Source: an uncultured Lachnospiraceae bacterium (GTDB taxonomy: Bacteria; Bacillota; Clostridia; Lachnospirales; Lachnospiraceae). From it: a stretch of 64,000 bases of DNA. Each line of letters begins with the position of its first letter. Position 1 is the stretch's first letter. The DNA is taken from positions 128,908-192,907 of the forward strand of contig CADAIL010000007.1 in NCBI GenBank assembly GCA_902788035.1. Reading direction: 5' to 3'. Below the pieces are notes generated by a model that saw only the letters and a program-made list of their open reading frames with translations, made no database searches and had not been told where the DNA came from. This document shows positions 8,929 through 16,931 of this stretch, piece by piece. The position numbers and the translations under genes were made by a program.

Positions 8929-10158
8929 TTATAATGCCACTCCGTTCATGAGAAGCAGCCGTCTGGCGCTCTCCACGGAGTCCACACCTGTCCTGTTTTT
9001 CACAGGTGCAAATTCAGTCTCCCGGACCACTTCAAACGGCAGGCATCCGGGAATATCGCGCAGAAGGTCGAAGATGAAGAGTTCGAACTTGCAGCCATTT
9101 GCATCTTCCGGCTCAACAATATTGCCATCTCCGTCGATGCAATTGATCTTTTTCCGCGCGATGTGGTAGGTCATTTTCTCATCCATCACTTTTTCAAGCG
9201 CGTCCACACGGAAGAGATAATTCAAAATGACGCCGTAGTAGAACTGATAATTCCCGTCATCATCCTTTGCATTCCTCATCTCGTCCGTCATCTCCGAGTA
9301 CTCAACGACAGCCGTTTTGCCGTCCTCGAGACACATAACGCCGACTTTCTCATCCGGTGACGTCTTCCTGACGACCTTTGAGCCGGAAGCACAGCCCGAC
9401 AGTATTGTCGCTCCGATAAAGACCGGATCACAGATGTGCTGCAGGACATTGTCGACGCCGAACACATTCAGCCACTCAACGCCGTCCTCCTTCAGATAGT
9501 CGATCAGCCCGCACCGCACCATTGAAGAGAACCAGCCGCCGTTCCCGTTCGGTGATGTGGATATCCTGTCTTTGCTTTCCAGCAAAACTTTCCCGTCAAA
9601 GCCGACTGTCGGAGCCATGTCCTGCACAAAGAACTGAATATAGGCAGGATTGTATCCGAAGAAATCGTTCTTCTTGAAAAATTCGCGGGTCTTTTCGTCA
9701 TTCTTGTCGCTCGTCATGATGAGAAGATGGATCCACTGTTTCGCTTTCCTTGTCACAGCGAGGAGATTTGTCACCAGACGCTCGAATATATAGACACGTC
9801 TTGAAATGCCTACGTCATACATGCCTTTCGGATCGGGGCTTCCGAGGCGTGTGCCCATGCCTCCGGCAAGAAGAACAGCGGCCATCTTTCCCGCGCGGAT
9901 AGCCTCCATCCCGCATTCGAAAAACTCTTCCCTGCGCTCATCGATTTCCGGGATCTGCATGGTTTTAAGGGGACGAAGCTCGCCACGGGAGGTGTTCTCC
10001 GCCTCGTGGGAAAGCGCGTCAACGACCGAAAAATCCGTTGCCATGATCTGGTCGCACAGAGCTGCTTTCTTTTCGCTGCTGAGTTCATCGTAAAATTTCA
10101 GAAGGTGGGTCTGACCGCACCCTGCGAGTTTTTTGTATGCATCTTCATATGTAGACAT
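8929..10158 (-). CDS. UDPGP/UAP1-family nucleotide-sugar pyrophosphorylase
   Basis: 409 aa enzyme of the UDP-GlcNAc/UDP-glucose pyrophosphorylase family that joins UTP and a sugar 1-phosphate. The signature LLAGGMGTRLGSPDPKGMYD is at about 97-116. FFVQDMAPTV, SPNGNGG, NVFGVDNVLQ and EKVGVMCLEDGKTAVVEYSE follow in the order found in UAP1-type proteins. This is the family better known from eukaryotes than the GalU or GlmU types, so the exact sugar is uncertain: UDP-GlcNAc, UDP-GalNAc or UDP-Glc are possible. It is the first gene of a likely two-gene unit with the NYN-LOTUS gene. A GAGGT site precedes the ATG. Confidence 0.88.
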   Translation of the reverse strand: MSTYEDAYKKLAGCGQTHLLKFYDELSSEKKAALCDQIMATDFSVVDALSHEAENTSRGELRPLKTMQIPEIDERREEFFECGMEAIRAGKMAAVLLAGGMGTRLGSPDPKGMYDVGISRRVYIFERLVTNLLAVTRKAKQWIHLLIMTSDKNDEKTREFFKKNDFFGYNPAYIQFFVQDMAPTVGFDGKVLLESKDRISTSPNGNGGWFSSMVRCGLIDYLKEDGVEWLNVFGVDNVLQHICDPVFIGATILSGCASGSKVVRKTSPDEKVGVMCLEDGKTAVVEYSEMTDEMRNAKDDDGNYQFYYGVILNYLFRVDALEKVMDEKMTYHIARKKINCIDGDGNIVEPEDANGCKFELFIFDLLRDIPGCLPFEVVRETEFAPVKNRTGVDSVESARRLLLMNGVAL

Positions 10159-10299
10159 TCTGTTTTACCTCACTATAGCGAACTGAGAAAAGGATGCTGC
10201 ATATGCCCGTTCGCACATATACAACATCCTCATTTTACCAAATAAAACCGTGTTTATCCACCTTTAGCGAAAAAGTATGTATAAAACAGACGATCGGAT

Positions 10300-10497
10300 A
10301 GCAGTTCAGACGGGCTGCCCCGGATCTCGAAAACCGGCGCAAACATCATCTTCATCGAAAAACGCAGGTCCTTCTCTGCGAGCTAAGCAATGCATATGCA
10401 TTGCTGATCTCTCGGTCGGACCTGCAATGTTTTTCTCACGAAGATGGATGCTTTGCTGCCGGGAACGAAATGCAGGGAACAACCCGTCCGAACTGCT
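10300..10497. repeat. Family A hairpin element, copy A
   Basis: Terminal arms GCAGTTCAGACGGG and CCCGTCCGAACTGC enclose about 200 bp that folds as one long hairpin. Inside, GCAGGTCC pairs with GGACCTGC, and the tip is a perfect 20-bp palindrome at 10386-10405. The conserved flanks ATCATCTTCATCGAAAAACG and TTTTTCTCACGAAGATGGATG-type sequence recur in all other full copies. It starts 13 bp after the stop of the methyltransferase gene and fills most of the 350-bp gap up to the pyrophosphorylase gene. Confidence 0.9.
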
Positions 10498-10509
10498 GCA
10501 CTGTGTTCG

Positions 10510-11913
10510 TTACTGTTCTTTCACCACTTGGAAGATGTAGAACTTAAGATACGAACTCTCCGCCGCCGACCACAAAATGGGATGGTCCGGCGCCTGCGTT
10601 CTCGCCTCGACCTGGCGCAGGCGCACATGGGCTTCCCTTGCCGCCTCGTGCACCATCTTCTCAAAAAGCTCACGCGTCATAAAGTGGGAGCAGGTGCAGG
10701 TCGCAAGGAAACCGCCGTCTTTTACCAACCGCATGCCTGCGCGGTTGATTTTCCGGTAGCCCTTCTCCGCATTCTTTATATTCTGCCTCGATTTTGCAAA
10801 TGCAGGCGGATCCAATATAACGACATCATACTGTATTCCTTCCTTCTCCATCTGCGGCAGTAGTTCAACGAGATCTGCGGTCATGAAACCGAGTTTTGTG
10901 CCGGATTCATTGGTCATGAAACGTCCTGTCAGCGCGTCCTCCGGAATTGCTCTTCCCATACCTGAATTTCCTGCCTGTACGTCCTGCGCCATCTTTCCGT
11001 CTATTGCGGATTTTCCGGCCTGTGCATCCTGCGCCATTCTTCCGTCAACATCGGGACATCCTACCTGCGCTTCCCCTGCTGTCGTCTCAGTCGTATAAGC
11101 AAATCCGTTCAGCTCCGCATTGCGGATCGCCTGGCGAAGGGCTGTCTCCGACGCATCGACCGCCAGAACACTTTCAGCTCCGGCCAACGCGGCGTTGAGC
11201 GCAAATGACCCTGTGTGAGTAAAGCAGTCCAGCACCTTAGCTCCGCGGCACATGGGACGGATGGCTGCGCGGTTATATTTCTGGTCAAGAAAAAATCCGG
11301 TCTTCTGGCCTTCCGCCACGTCGACAAGATAATGAACGCCGTTCTCTGTGATCGGGACCTGCGTGTCAAAGGGCTGACCTATGAAGCCTTTTTTCCTCTC
11401 CATTCCCTCCTTGAGCCGTTCCTTCGCGTCGCTACGCTCATAAATCCCGCGGATCTTTATGCCATCCTCAGCCAGGATCCCGATCAGAATTTCCAGAATC
11501 AGCTCTTTCATCCTGTCCATGCCCAAAGACAGAGACTCTATGACGAGTATATCCTCATACTTGTCAATCGTAATCCCCGGCAGAAAATCCGCATCGCCGA
11601 AGACGATGCGGCAGCTTCCTGTATCAACAGTCTTCCTGCGGTAGTCCCAGGCAGCCCTCAGTCTTTTCGTGAGAAACTCTCTGCCGATCTCAGTATCTTT
11701 ATCTCTGGTCAGCATGCGTACTCGGATTTTCGAGTTCATGTTGATAACACCCTTTCCCATGGGATAGCCGTCAAAGTCCCTGACACTCACGACGTCTCCA
11801 TTAAGAAAGCTTCCCTGTATATCGGCGATTTCATTGTCAAATATCCATGCTCCTCCGGATTTGAGAAGTCTTCCCTCTCCTTTTTTCAGTGTAATGAACG
11901 CAGACACTTTCAT
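10510..11913 (-). CDS. RlmI-type class I rRNA cytosine methyltransferase with a repetitive insertion
   Basis: 467 aa. It has an N-terminal PUA-like domain (about 1-75), then a linker and a Rossmann methyltransferase with VLDCFTHTGSFALNAALAGA as SAM site, VVILDPPAFAKSRQNI and ATCTCSHFM. These match the RlmI/YccW family of 23S rRNA (cytosine-C5) methyltransferases. Homologues are usually near 390-400 aa. Here about 60-70 extra residues (about 275-330) lie between NAELNGFAY and FMTADLVELLPQM and include three 15-residue repeats. The start follows a GAGGAG site. It is preceded by a divergent small-RNA candidate and followed closely by family A copy A. The exact target base is inferred. Confidence 0.88.
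   Translation of the reverse strand: MKVSAFITLKKGEGRLLKSGGAWIFDNEIADIQGSFLNGDVVSVRDFDGYPMGKGVINMNSKIRVRMLTRDKDTEIGREFLTKRLRAAWDYRRKTVDTGSCRIVFGDADFLPGITIDKYEDILVIESLSLGMDRMKELILEILIGILAEDGIKIRGIYERSDAKERLKEGMERKKGFIGQPFDTQVPITENGVHYLVDVAEGQKTGFFLDQKYNRAAIRPMCRGAKVLDCFTHTGSFALNAALAGAESVLAVDASETALRQAIRNAELNGFAYTTETTAGEAQVGCPDVDGRMAQDAQAGKSAIDGKMAQDVQAGNSGMGRAIPEDALTGRFMTNESGTKLGFMTADLVELLPQMEKEGIQYDVVILDPPAFAKSRQNIKNAEKGYRKINRAGMRLVKDGGFLATCTCSHFMTRELFEKMVHEAAREAHVRLRQVEARTQAPDHPILWSAAESSYLKFYIFQVVKEQ
10936..11070 (-). repeat. In-frame 45-bp x3 minisatellite in the RlmI-type gene
   Basis: Units marked by GTCCT/ATCCT at 10936, 10981 and 11026 encode QVGCPDVDGRMAQDA, QAGKSAIDGKMAQDV and QAGNSGMGRAIPEDA. 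The first two are most alike. The array accounts for most of the insertion in the methyltransferase domain. Confidence 0.8.
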
Positions 11914-11971
11914 ATCTCACTCCTCGAAAAAAAATTTACGATTTTTCAAATTTTTCTCTAATGTTCATAGT

Positions 11972-12000
11972 TTGTTCATTTTTATATGCTACTATACAAA
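11972..12000 (+). promoter_or_regulatory. Candidate promoter of the small RNA
   Basis: TTGTTC (11972-11977), a 17-base spacer and TACAAA(T) (11995-12000) lie 50 bp before the intrinsic terminator and diverge from the methyltransferase gene. Confidence 0.45.
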
Positions 12001-12001
12001 T

Positions 12002-12085
12002 GTGCTGAGAAGCACTCACTTTTTCAATGCCGGTTCGCCGGCATCCCCGGAAGGCCGCAACCCCTCATAGCGGCCTTCTTTTTTT
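12002..12085 (+). ncRNA. Candidate structured small RNA
   Basis: Three hairpins follow one another with no coding frame: GTGCT-GAGA-AGCAC (12002-12015), ATGCCGG-TTCG-CCGGCAT (12027-12044) with a stable UUCG loop, and a terminator at 12050-12085. A promoter-like sequence lies just upstream. Neither neighbouring gene is on this strand, so the terminator has no other evident owner. The first hairpin overlaps the predicted transcription start, so the 5' end is uncertain. No known RNA family was recognised. Confidence 0.5.
12050..12085 (+). terminator. Intrinsic terminator of the small RNA candidate
   Basis: GAAGGCCGC (12050-12058) pairs with GCGGCCTTC (12070-12078), followed by seven T. Only the plus strand has the T run. 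Confidence 0.85.
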
Positions 12086-12166
12086 ATCTTTCTCATTTCA
12101 ACGCGCAGTTTTCAGCGTGTTTTGCGCCAAAAAAAGCTATGTGACTCTTTCTTGAACAGCTCTGTA

Positions 12167-12943
12167 TTATTGACCTGCCATCTCGCGGAACGTAAGCGTC
12201 GAAATTTCCCCGGTCTGTACATTCTCAACCTCCACGCTGCCGTCACTTACGTCAATTCGAATATACGAAAAAATCTCAGCGGACTGTGCTTTTGACACGG
12301 TGTAAATAAGCACGCTTTCCTCTATGTCTGTATCTGAAATTTCGAACTCGGGACCAATATATGTTTCAACGATTTTTCGTATCTCCGGCTCACTGAGCCG
12401 CACAGTCATATCCGCCCGGTCACTTACAGCGTCCCCCGCAGCCTCTTCGTCAACTGTTCCGTCAGCCGCAGCTCCGTCAGTTCCGTTATTCGCAGCTTCA
12501 GTCTTCGCGCCGGCATTCCCGACGCCTGCCGCTGCATCAGCGATTCCTTCGTCCGCTGCCTCGCCGCCCGTCAGCTCCGGCTGATCTACCATGTCCTGAT
12601 TCCCGACCATTGTATCCTCTTCAGCCTCTTCAGCCGCATACTCCTTTGCCTCCTCATATTCCACACTACCGGTCATTGAAGGGCTCATGAGCGGCTGACT
12701 GATTCTTATGATTCCTGCTATCAGAATAAGCGCGCAGGCCACAGCCAGACCGGCGAGAATTTTTGACGCCGGGTATCTTTTTCTGCCTGAGAACGCTTTG
12801 GACAAATCCTCGTCAGCGTCCATTTTATATGCCGCCAGCCTTTCAGGATCAGCGCTGCTGATTTCCTTTAAGACGCGCCTCCGCATCTCATCGGTGACGA
12901 CGACTTTGTCCATGATCTCATTGTACTTTTTACTCAAAGTCAT
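12167..12943 (-). CDS. Membrane-anchored putative anti-sigma factor
   Basis: 258 aa with a short cytoplasmic N-terminus (MTLSKKYNEIMDKVVVTDEMRRRVL), one membrane segment at about 60-80 (ASKILAGLAVACALILIAGI) and a low-complexity acidic, Ala-rich outside region (about 95-170) followed by a small folded C-terminal domain. The ATG lies inside the end of the ECF sigma gene, a 14-bp overlap, implying translational coupling. Gene order and topology fit an anti-sigma factor. No zinc HxxxCxxC signature is seen, so this is inference from context. Confidence 0.7.
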   Translation of the reverse strand: MTLSKKYNEIMDKVVVTDEMRRRVLKEISSADPERLAAYKMDADEDLSKAFSGRKRYPASKILAGLAVACALILIAGIIRISQPLMSPSMTGSVEYEEAKEYAAEEAEEDTMVGNQDMVDQPELTGGEAADEGIADAAAGVGNAGAKTEAANNGTDGAAADGTVDEEAAGDAVSDRADMTVRLSEPEIRKIVETYIGPEFEISDTDIEESVLIYTVSKAQSAEIFSYIRIDVSDGSVEVENVQTGEISTLTFREMAGQ

Positions 12944-13511
12944 ACGCCTCCTTCAGAATTTCTTTCAGTTTCTTTCGCGCCCTTGAAAGATCCGACCTGA
13001 CCGTCACCTCTCTTCGGCCGAGAATGGCAGCAATCTCCGCCGTCGTAAATCCTTCATGGTAGAAAAGGTGAATGACCTCCCGGTAGTTATCAGGGAGCTG
13101 GCTGACAGCCTCCCATACGAACCCGAGATCCTCCTTCTCCTCTGCGACCAGCTCCTCCATGAGCTCATCATGATTTCGATACCCGTTATAGCGGATCCTG
13201 TTCTTGCTCAGGTTTCCGGCAACGCGGAAGAGCCAGGCTTTGGCGTGGGCTTCATTTGCAAATGCAGGCTTATTCACCAGATAAGTAAGCAGCGTATCCT
13301 GAAGAATTTCCTCCGCATCGGACATGTTGTGAAGATAGGAGTAGGCGAACCGCAGAATGCTGTCACCGTACCGGTCCATAATGAGAGCTGCTGTCTCATT
13401 TGCATCCTCCCCTGCTCCGGAATCGGTCTTCGGAACGGACGAGAAGGCAGCAAAGAGCAGCCGGTATATCCTCCCTATTCTGTTGTCATTCCACGGAATG
13501 GCCAGTGTCAT
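12930..13511 (-). CDS. ECF-type RNA polymerase sigma factor
   Basis: 193 aa. Region 2 is visible as YGDSILRFAYSYLHNMSDAEEILQDTLLTYL (about 48-78) and region 4 as LPDNYREVIHLFYHEGFTTAEIAAILGRREVTVRSDLSRARKKLKEIL (about 138-186). It would direct RNA polymerase to a small regulon controlled by the membrane protein encoded downstream. A GAGGAT site precedes the ATG. The N-terminal 35 residues (MTLAIPWNDNRIGRIYRLLF) extend beyond the usual ECF start. The inducing signal is unknown. Confidence 0.93.
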   Translation of the reverse strand: MTLAIPWNDNRIGRIYRLLFAAFSSVPKTDSGAGEDANETAALIMDRYGDSILRFAYSYLHNMSDAEEILQDTLLTYLVNKPAFANEAHAKAWLFRVAGNLSKNRIRYNGYRNHDELMEELVAEEKEDLGFVWEAVSQLPDNYREVIHLFYHEGFTTAEIAAILGRREVTVRSDLSRARKKLKEILKEAYDFE

Positions 13512-13574
13512 ATCTGATCCTCAACTTAATACAACTCATAACCCTTATATGTTGCATCCCTCATATCAAGAAAA

Positions 13575-13622
13575 GCGGTCCAGCAGTTATGTGTCTGTCA
13601 CACAATGCTGAACCGTCTTAAG
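13575..13622 (-). terminator. Terminator after the 152-aa unknown gene
   Basis: On the minus strand GACGGTTCAGCATTGTGTG (13617-13599) pairs imperfectly with CACATAACTGCTGGACCGC (13593-13575), then TTTTCTT. It follows the gene ending at 13643. Confidence 0.7.
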
Positions 13623-13642
13623 AATCGATTCAAAATCGAGAA

Positions 13643-14101
13643 TTAAATTCTCAGGAAATACGGACGAATGTCTGTGACCGAAGAGTGAATGAGCGCGATT
13701 CTGTTCGCGACGTCTCTCGCATAGCCGATACTGGAGGCATCATCCACGATATCAAAGTTAGCCCAGTCCTGATCATTGGTTTCAAAGTCGTCGATACATG
13801 TCAGAATGAGATCTGCCGCCCCGTCCTCACATACATAGAGTTCCTTCGTAGTCTCATCGATGATGTATGTCAGCTCTTTCTTGGATACGATAAGATAGTT
13901 CCGGTCTTCTGAAATGATCGGCAGAACTATCGTCCATGCCGGATTCTCGATCTCAGTGAACGCGCGGAACTGGGGAAGGAAAGTTCCCGTGATGTCCTGC
14001 GTATAAATCAGGGTGATGTCAAGCGGCTTTTCTGTTCCGACGTCGAATGTCAGATGGGCTTTCCCGCGTGCCGGTACAGAAAGATTGATTCTCTCGCTCA
14101 T
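13643..14101 (-). CDS. Protein of unknown function (152 aa)
   Basis: I do not recognise a family. The start MSERINLSVPARGK is set by AAGGAGGAG seven bases upstream, rather than a codon 33 bp earlier. The protein is acidic and soluble with no signal peptide or membrane segment. The middle (TWTIVLPIISEDRNYLIVSKKEL-like) looks beta-rich. It has its own terminator and lies between the sigma operon and another small unknown gene. Confidence 0.75.
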   Translation of the reverse strand: MSERINLSVPARGKAHLTFDVGTEKPLDITLIYTQDITGTFLPQFRAFTEIENPAWTIVLPIISEDRNYLIVSKKELTYIIDETTKELYVCEDGAADLILTCIDDFETNDQDWANFDIVDDASSIGYARDVANRIALIHSSVTDIRPYFLRI

Positions 14102-14324
14102 AGTGTGTCTCCTCCTTACAAAACATATAGTCATCTTGGTTTTGTATGCTGCTGCTCATTAGCTGTGCCGTGCGGTGCCCGAATAATGAAGCCTTCCGCA
14201 CCTTCGTACTTTTTATTATATATCATCAACCCGGCTTTTTAAACCCACAAGTTCCCGCTGAAATTATCAGAAATCCCTCGGCGTTTTTGCCGAGTTCCGC
14301 AGGCTGAAAAGTACTTCTCCTGTC

Positions 14325-14397
14325 GCGAGGCTGCGACTCTCAGAACTTCAGCTGCATGTTTACAGCTGCGAGGCTGCGATTCTCAGAACTTCAGCTG
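14325..14397. repeat. 30-bp direct duplication covering the 3' end of the unknown gene
   Basis: GCGAGGCTGCGAYTCTCAGA plus AACTTCAGCTG occurs at 14325-14354 and 14368-14397, 43 bp apart with one mismatch. The second copy contains the last codons and stop of the gene ending at 14383. The first is its downstream duplicate. Confidence 0.85.
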
Positions 14398-14865
14398 AAC
14401 TTCGTCGTTGACAATGTGCATGATTTCGGCTGTGAGATCCGCGATTCCGGTCTCGCTGTTCAGATCGGTCCTGCCGATCGTCCCTACCGGGTAAGCCTTG
14501 CCTGCCACTATATCACGCAGGTAATTGTACCATTTTCCGCCCAGGTCAAATACACGGCCGTCTTTATAGAGAATCAGCTCAGATCCGACCGAGTGCTCGT
14601 ACATATCATAATCCACGTAGGTGTCGTACCAGTAATAAATCCGGACATATTCATGTGAGGGATCCCATCCCTCGGCCGACGCGATGAGATACTTATCCAG
14701 CTGGCTCTCCTTTATTTCTTTTGCCGCCGCCCCGTCCGAGATCCATTTTTCGGGAAGAATGCCTGCTGCCGCATCCTCGAAGGCCTCGGCCAGTTTTACG
14801 AGTACAGCCTCATCCTCCGCGGGTACCGGGTATTCTTTTTCAAAATACAGTTCATAACAGTTCAT
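14383..14865 (-). CDS. Protein of unknown function (160 aa)
   Basis: Starts MNCYELYFEKEYPVPAEDE after a GGAGG site; an earlier in-frame ATG at 14895 lacks one. The protein is acidic, rich in Tyr and Trp (YVRIYYWYDTYVDYDMYE) and has no signal peptide. The family is not recognised. The 3' end has been duplicated locally. A partial family A element begins about 115 bp upstream of the start codon. Confidence 0.72.
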   Translation of the reverse strand: MNCYELYFEKEYPVPAEDEAVLVKLAEAFEDAAAGILPEKWISDGAAAKEIKESQLDKYLIASAEGWDPSHEYVRIYYWYDTYVDYDMYEHSVGSELILYKDGRVFDLGGKWYNYLRDIVAGKAYPVGTIGRTDLNSETGIADLTAEIMHIVNDEVQLKF

Positions 14866-14981
14866 TAATATTGACCTCCAATGCCGGCATGTCATACGCC
14901 GTCATGAGCATTATACAACCGGCTCACGAACTTTTCCACACCCACATAAGCTTCCTCGACAGTCGTCTGTCCGCAATTATA

Positions 14982-15036
14982 ACAGTTCAGACAGGCTGCT
15001 TCGGATCTGAGATACGTCGCAAACATCATCCGCAGT
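14982..15036. repeat. Family A hairpin element, half copy B
   Basis: ACAGTTCAGACAGGCTGC, then CGGATCTGAGA, then CGCAAACATCATC correspond to the left arm of other family A copies. The sequence breaks off within two bases of the stop of the ABC ATPase gene, and no right arm is present. It is a truncated or decayed copy. Confidence 0.75.
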
Positions 15037-15037
15037 G

Positions 15038-15796
15038 TTAGATAATCCTGTACCCCGGAAACTCATTTTCCCCGATACCGTACAGTTTTCTCAAGTACAC
15101 ATCATTAAGGACCTCCGTCCCCCCATCCGCGTCCATATGGCCGTCCTTCAGACAGATCACACGGTCCGATACCAGCCGTACAAGCTCCAGCTCATGCAGA
15201 GACATCAGAATCGTCACATGCTGCTTCTCCGCCAGCAGGCGAAGAAGATTCAGGAATTCCAGCTTATATCGGATATCAAGGAATGTTGTCGGCTCATCGA
15301 GGATCAGAATATCCGGTTCCTGGCAGATTGCCTTGGCCAGAAGGACCCGCTGCCTCTGACCGTCGCTGATTTCCGTTATATATAGAGAGGACAGATCACT
15401 TGTCCCGGTCAGTTCCATTGCCCCGTCAACAGCCTCGTCATCTGCTGCCCTAAGTTTTCCCAGAAGCCCTGTATAGGGATAACGGCCGGATGCCACCATT
15501 TCCCGGCAGGTCATCCACTCCGGCCTTATGTTCCCGGTCATCATGACCGCCATGGCTTTCGCTATCTCGCTTCTCGTCAGCTCCCCAAGGTCTCTGTCTC
15601 CCAGAAGCACGTTTCCTTTAAGAGGCGCAAGGTCACCCATCAGAGTCTTCAGCAGGGTCGACTTGCCGGACCCGTTCGGTCCGATCAGAGAGATGATCCG
15701 GCCCTCAGCGAGGTCGAAATTTATATCCGACAGCACGATCCTGCTGCCATAGCCCGCGCTGAGATCGCGCGCGGACAGGGTAATTTTATCATTCAT
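15038..15796 (-). CDS. FecE/BtuD-type ABC transporter ATP-binding protein
   Basis: 252 aa ATPase energising uptake of a metal complex or corrinoid across the membrane. Walker A is GPNGSGKST (about 38-46), the signature ISDGQRQRV (about 138-146) is a slight variant of LSGGQ, and Walker B is ILILDEPTTFLD. It is last in a five-gene unit after the permease, binding protein, NEAT-like lipoprotein and CbiK-like genes, all downstream of a cobalamin riboswitch, so corrinoid or cobalt-tetrapyrrole import is the best guess. Heme or ferric siderophore remains possible from the family alone. Confidence 0.92.
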   Translation of the reverse strand: MNDKITLSARDLSAGYGSRIVLSDINFDLAEGRIISLIGPNGSGKSTLLKTLMGDLAPLKGNVLLGDRDLGELTRSEIAKAMAVMMTGNIRPEWMTCREMVASGRYPYTGLLGKLRAADDEAVDGAMELTGTSDLSSLYITEISDGQRQRVLLAKAICQEPDILILDEPTTFLDIRYKLEFLNLLRLLAEKQHVTILMSLHELELVRLVSDRVICLKDGHMDADGGTEVLNDVYLRKLYGIGENEFPGYRII

Positions 15797-15862
15797 GAGT
15801 TATCTACCTTTTCTCTTCAGGTTACATTCCTGACCAATCCGGGCTTGCAGAATCTATATTCA

Positions 15863-16873
15863 TCAGATTGGCCGCTTGTTGCGTGTCATCATGATCCAGA
15901 TAACACACGGAGCTCCGAAAACGGCCGTCACCGTGCTGATGCTCAGCTCAGTCGGCGCGAAAAGAGTCCTCGCGATGAGATCCGAAAAGAGGCAGAATAC
16001 CGCTCCGCCGAGGAAACATGCGGGTATCATGACAATCGGTCTCTGAGTCTTCATGAGATTTCTGATAAGGTGGGGCACCGCGACTCCTACAAAAGAGACA
16101 GGTCCTGCAAATGCAGTCACCACCGCGGACAGCACACTCGACAGCAGAATCACTGCAATCCGAAGACGAAGCACGTTGACCCCGAGACTGCCGGCAGCAG
16201 ATTCACCGAGCTGGTATGCTCCGATCGGCTTTGACAGCAGGAATGCGGCCGTGACCGCAAGCGCGACAACAGATCCTGCCGATGCGACATCGCTCCATGT
16301 TGATCCGGAAAACGTTCCCAGGGACCAGTTGTGGAGATTGACGATATTGGAATCATCCGCGAATGTGACGACAATCTCCGTTATCGCTGAGCATATGTAG
16401 CCTACCATGACGCCGCATATGATCAGCACACTCATGCGATGGACCTGCTGTGATGCGGCAAGAATAAAACCGGTGACAGCCATCGCTCCTGCAAATGCCG
16501 CAAGGACCATGGCAAACGATCCCAGATGCAGTCCTGCCCCGAGCGAAAAAATCATGACAAGAGCGACCGCAAGCTTGGACCCCGATGAGATACCAAGAAT
16601 AAAAGGTCCCGCAATCGGATTGTTAAAGAAAGTCTGAAGCAGAAAACCTGACACAGCCAGAGCTCCACCGAGTATCATTGCCGTCACGATCCTCGGCAGG
16701 CGTATGCTCCAGATGATGCTGTGGGCTGTTCCGCCCCCACTGCCCATCAATATAGCCGGAATATCGGCGATTGCCACAGCCCTGCTGCCATTTGCGACAT
16801 TGAGGACAAAAAGAAGAACGAGCATAGCCGCGAGCAATATGAAACTTGTCAGTAGCCTTTTATTTTCTCTCAT
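15863..16873 (-). CDS. FecCD-family ABC transporter permease
   Basis: 336 aa with about nine hydrophobic segments, starting MRENKRLLTSFILLAAMLVLL. Family motifs are WSIRLPRIVTAMILGGALAVSG, NPIAGPFILGISSG, GPVSFVGVAVPHLIRN and PTELSISTVTAVFGAPCVIWIM, as in BtuC/FhuB/FecD. It forms the membrane channel with the ATPase encoded 66 bp downstream. The frame is open for 43 more codons upstream, but these overlap the binding-protein gene and lack a membrane segment, so the ATG at 16873 is preferred. Confidence 0.93.
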   Translation of the reverse strand: MRENKRLLTSFILLAAMLVLLFVLNVANGSRAVAIADIPAILMGSGGGTAHSIIWSIRLPRIVTAMILGGALAVSGFLLQTFFNNPIAGPFILGISSGSKLAVALVMIFSLGAGLHLGSFAMVLAAFAGAMAVTGFILAASQQVHRMSVLIICGVMVGYICSAITEIVVTFADDSNIVNLHNWSLGTFSGSTWSDVASAGSVVALAVTAAFLLSKPIGAYQLGESAAGSLGVNVLRLRIAVILLSSVLSAVVTAFAGPVSFVGVAVPHLIRNLMKTQRPIVMIPACFLGGAVFCLFSDLIARTLFAPTELSISTVTAVFGAPCVIWIMMTRNKRPI

Positions 16874-16931
16874 ATCTATACACCGATAACCGAACACAAT
16901 GCATGAATTAATCTCCTGAGCACAGTCTCCA

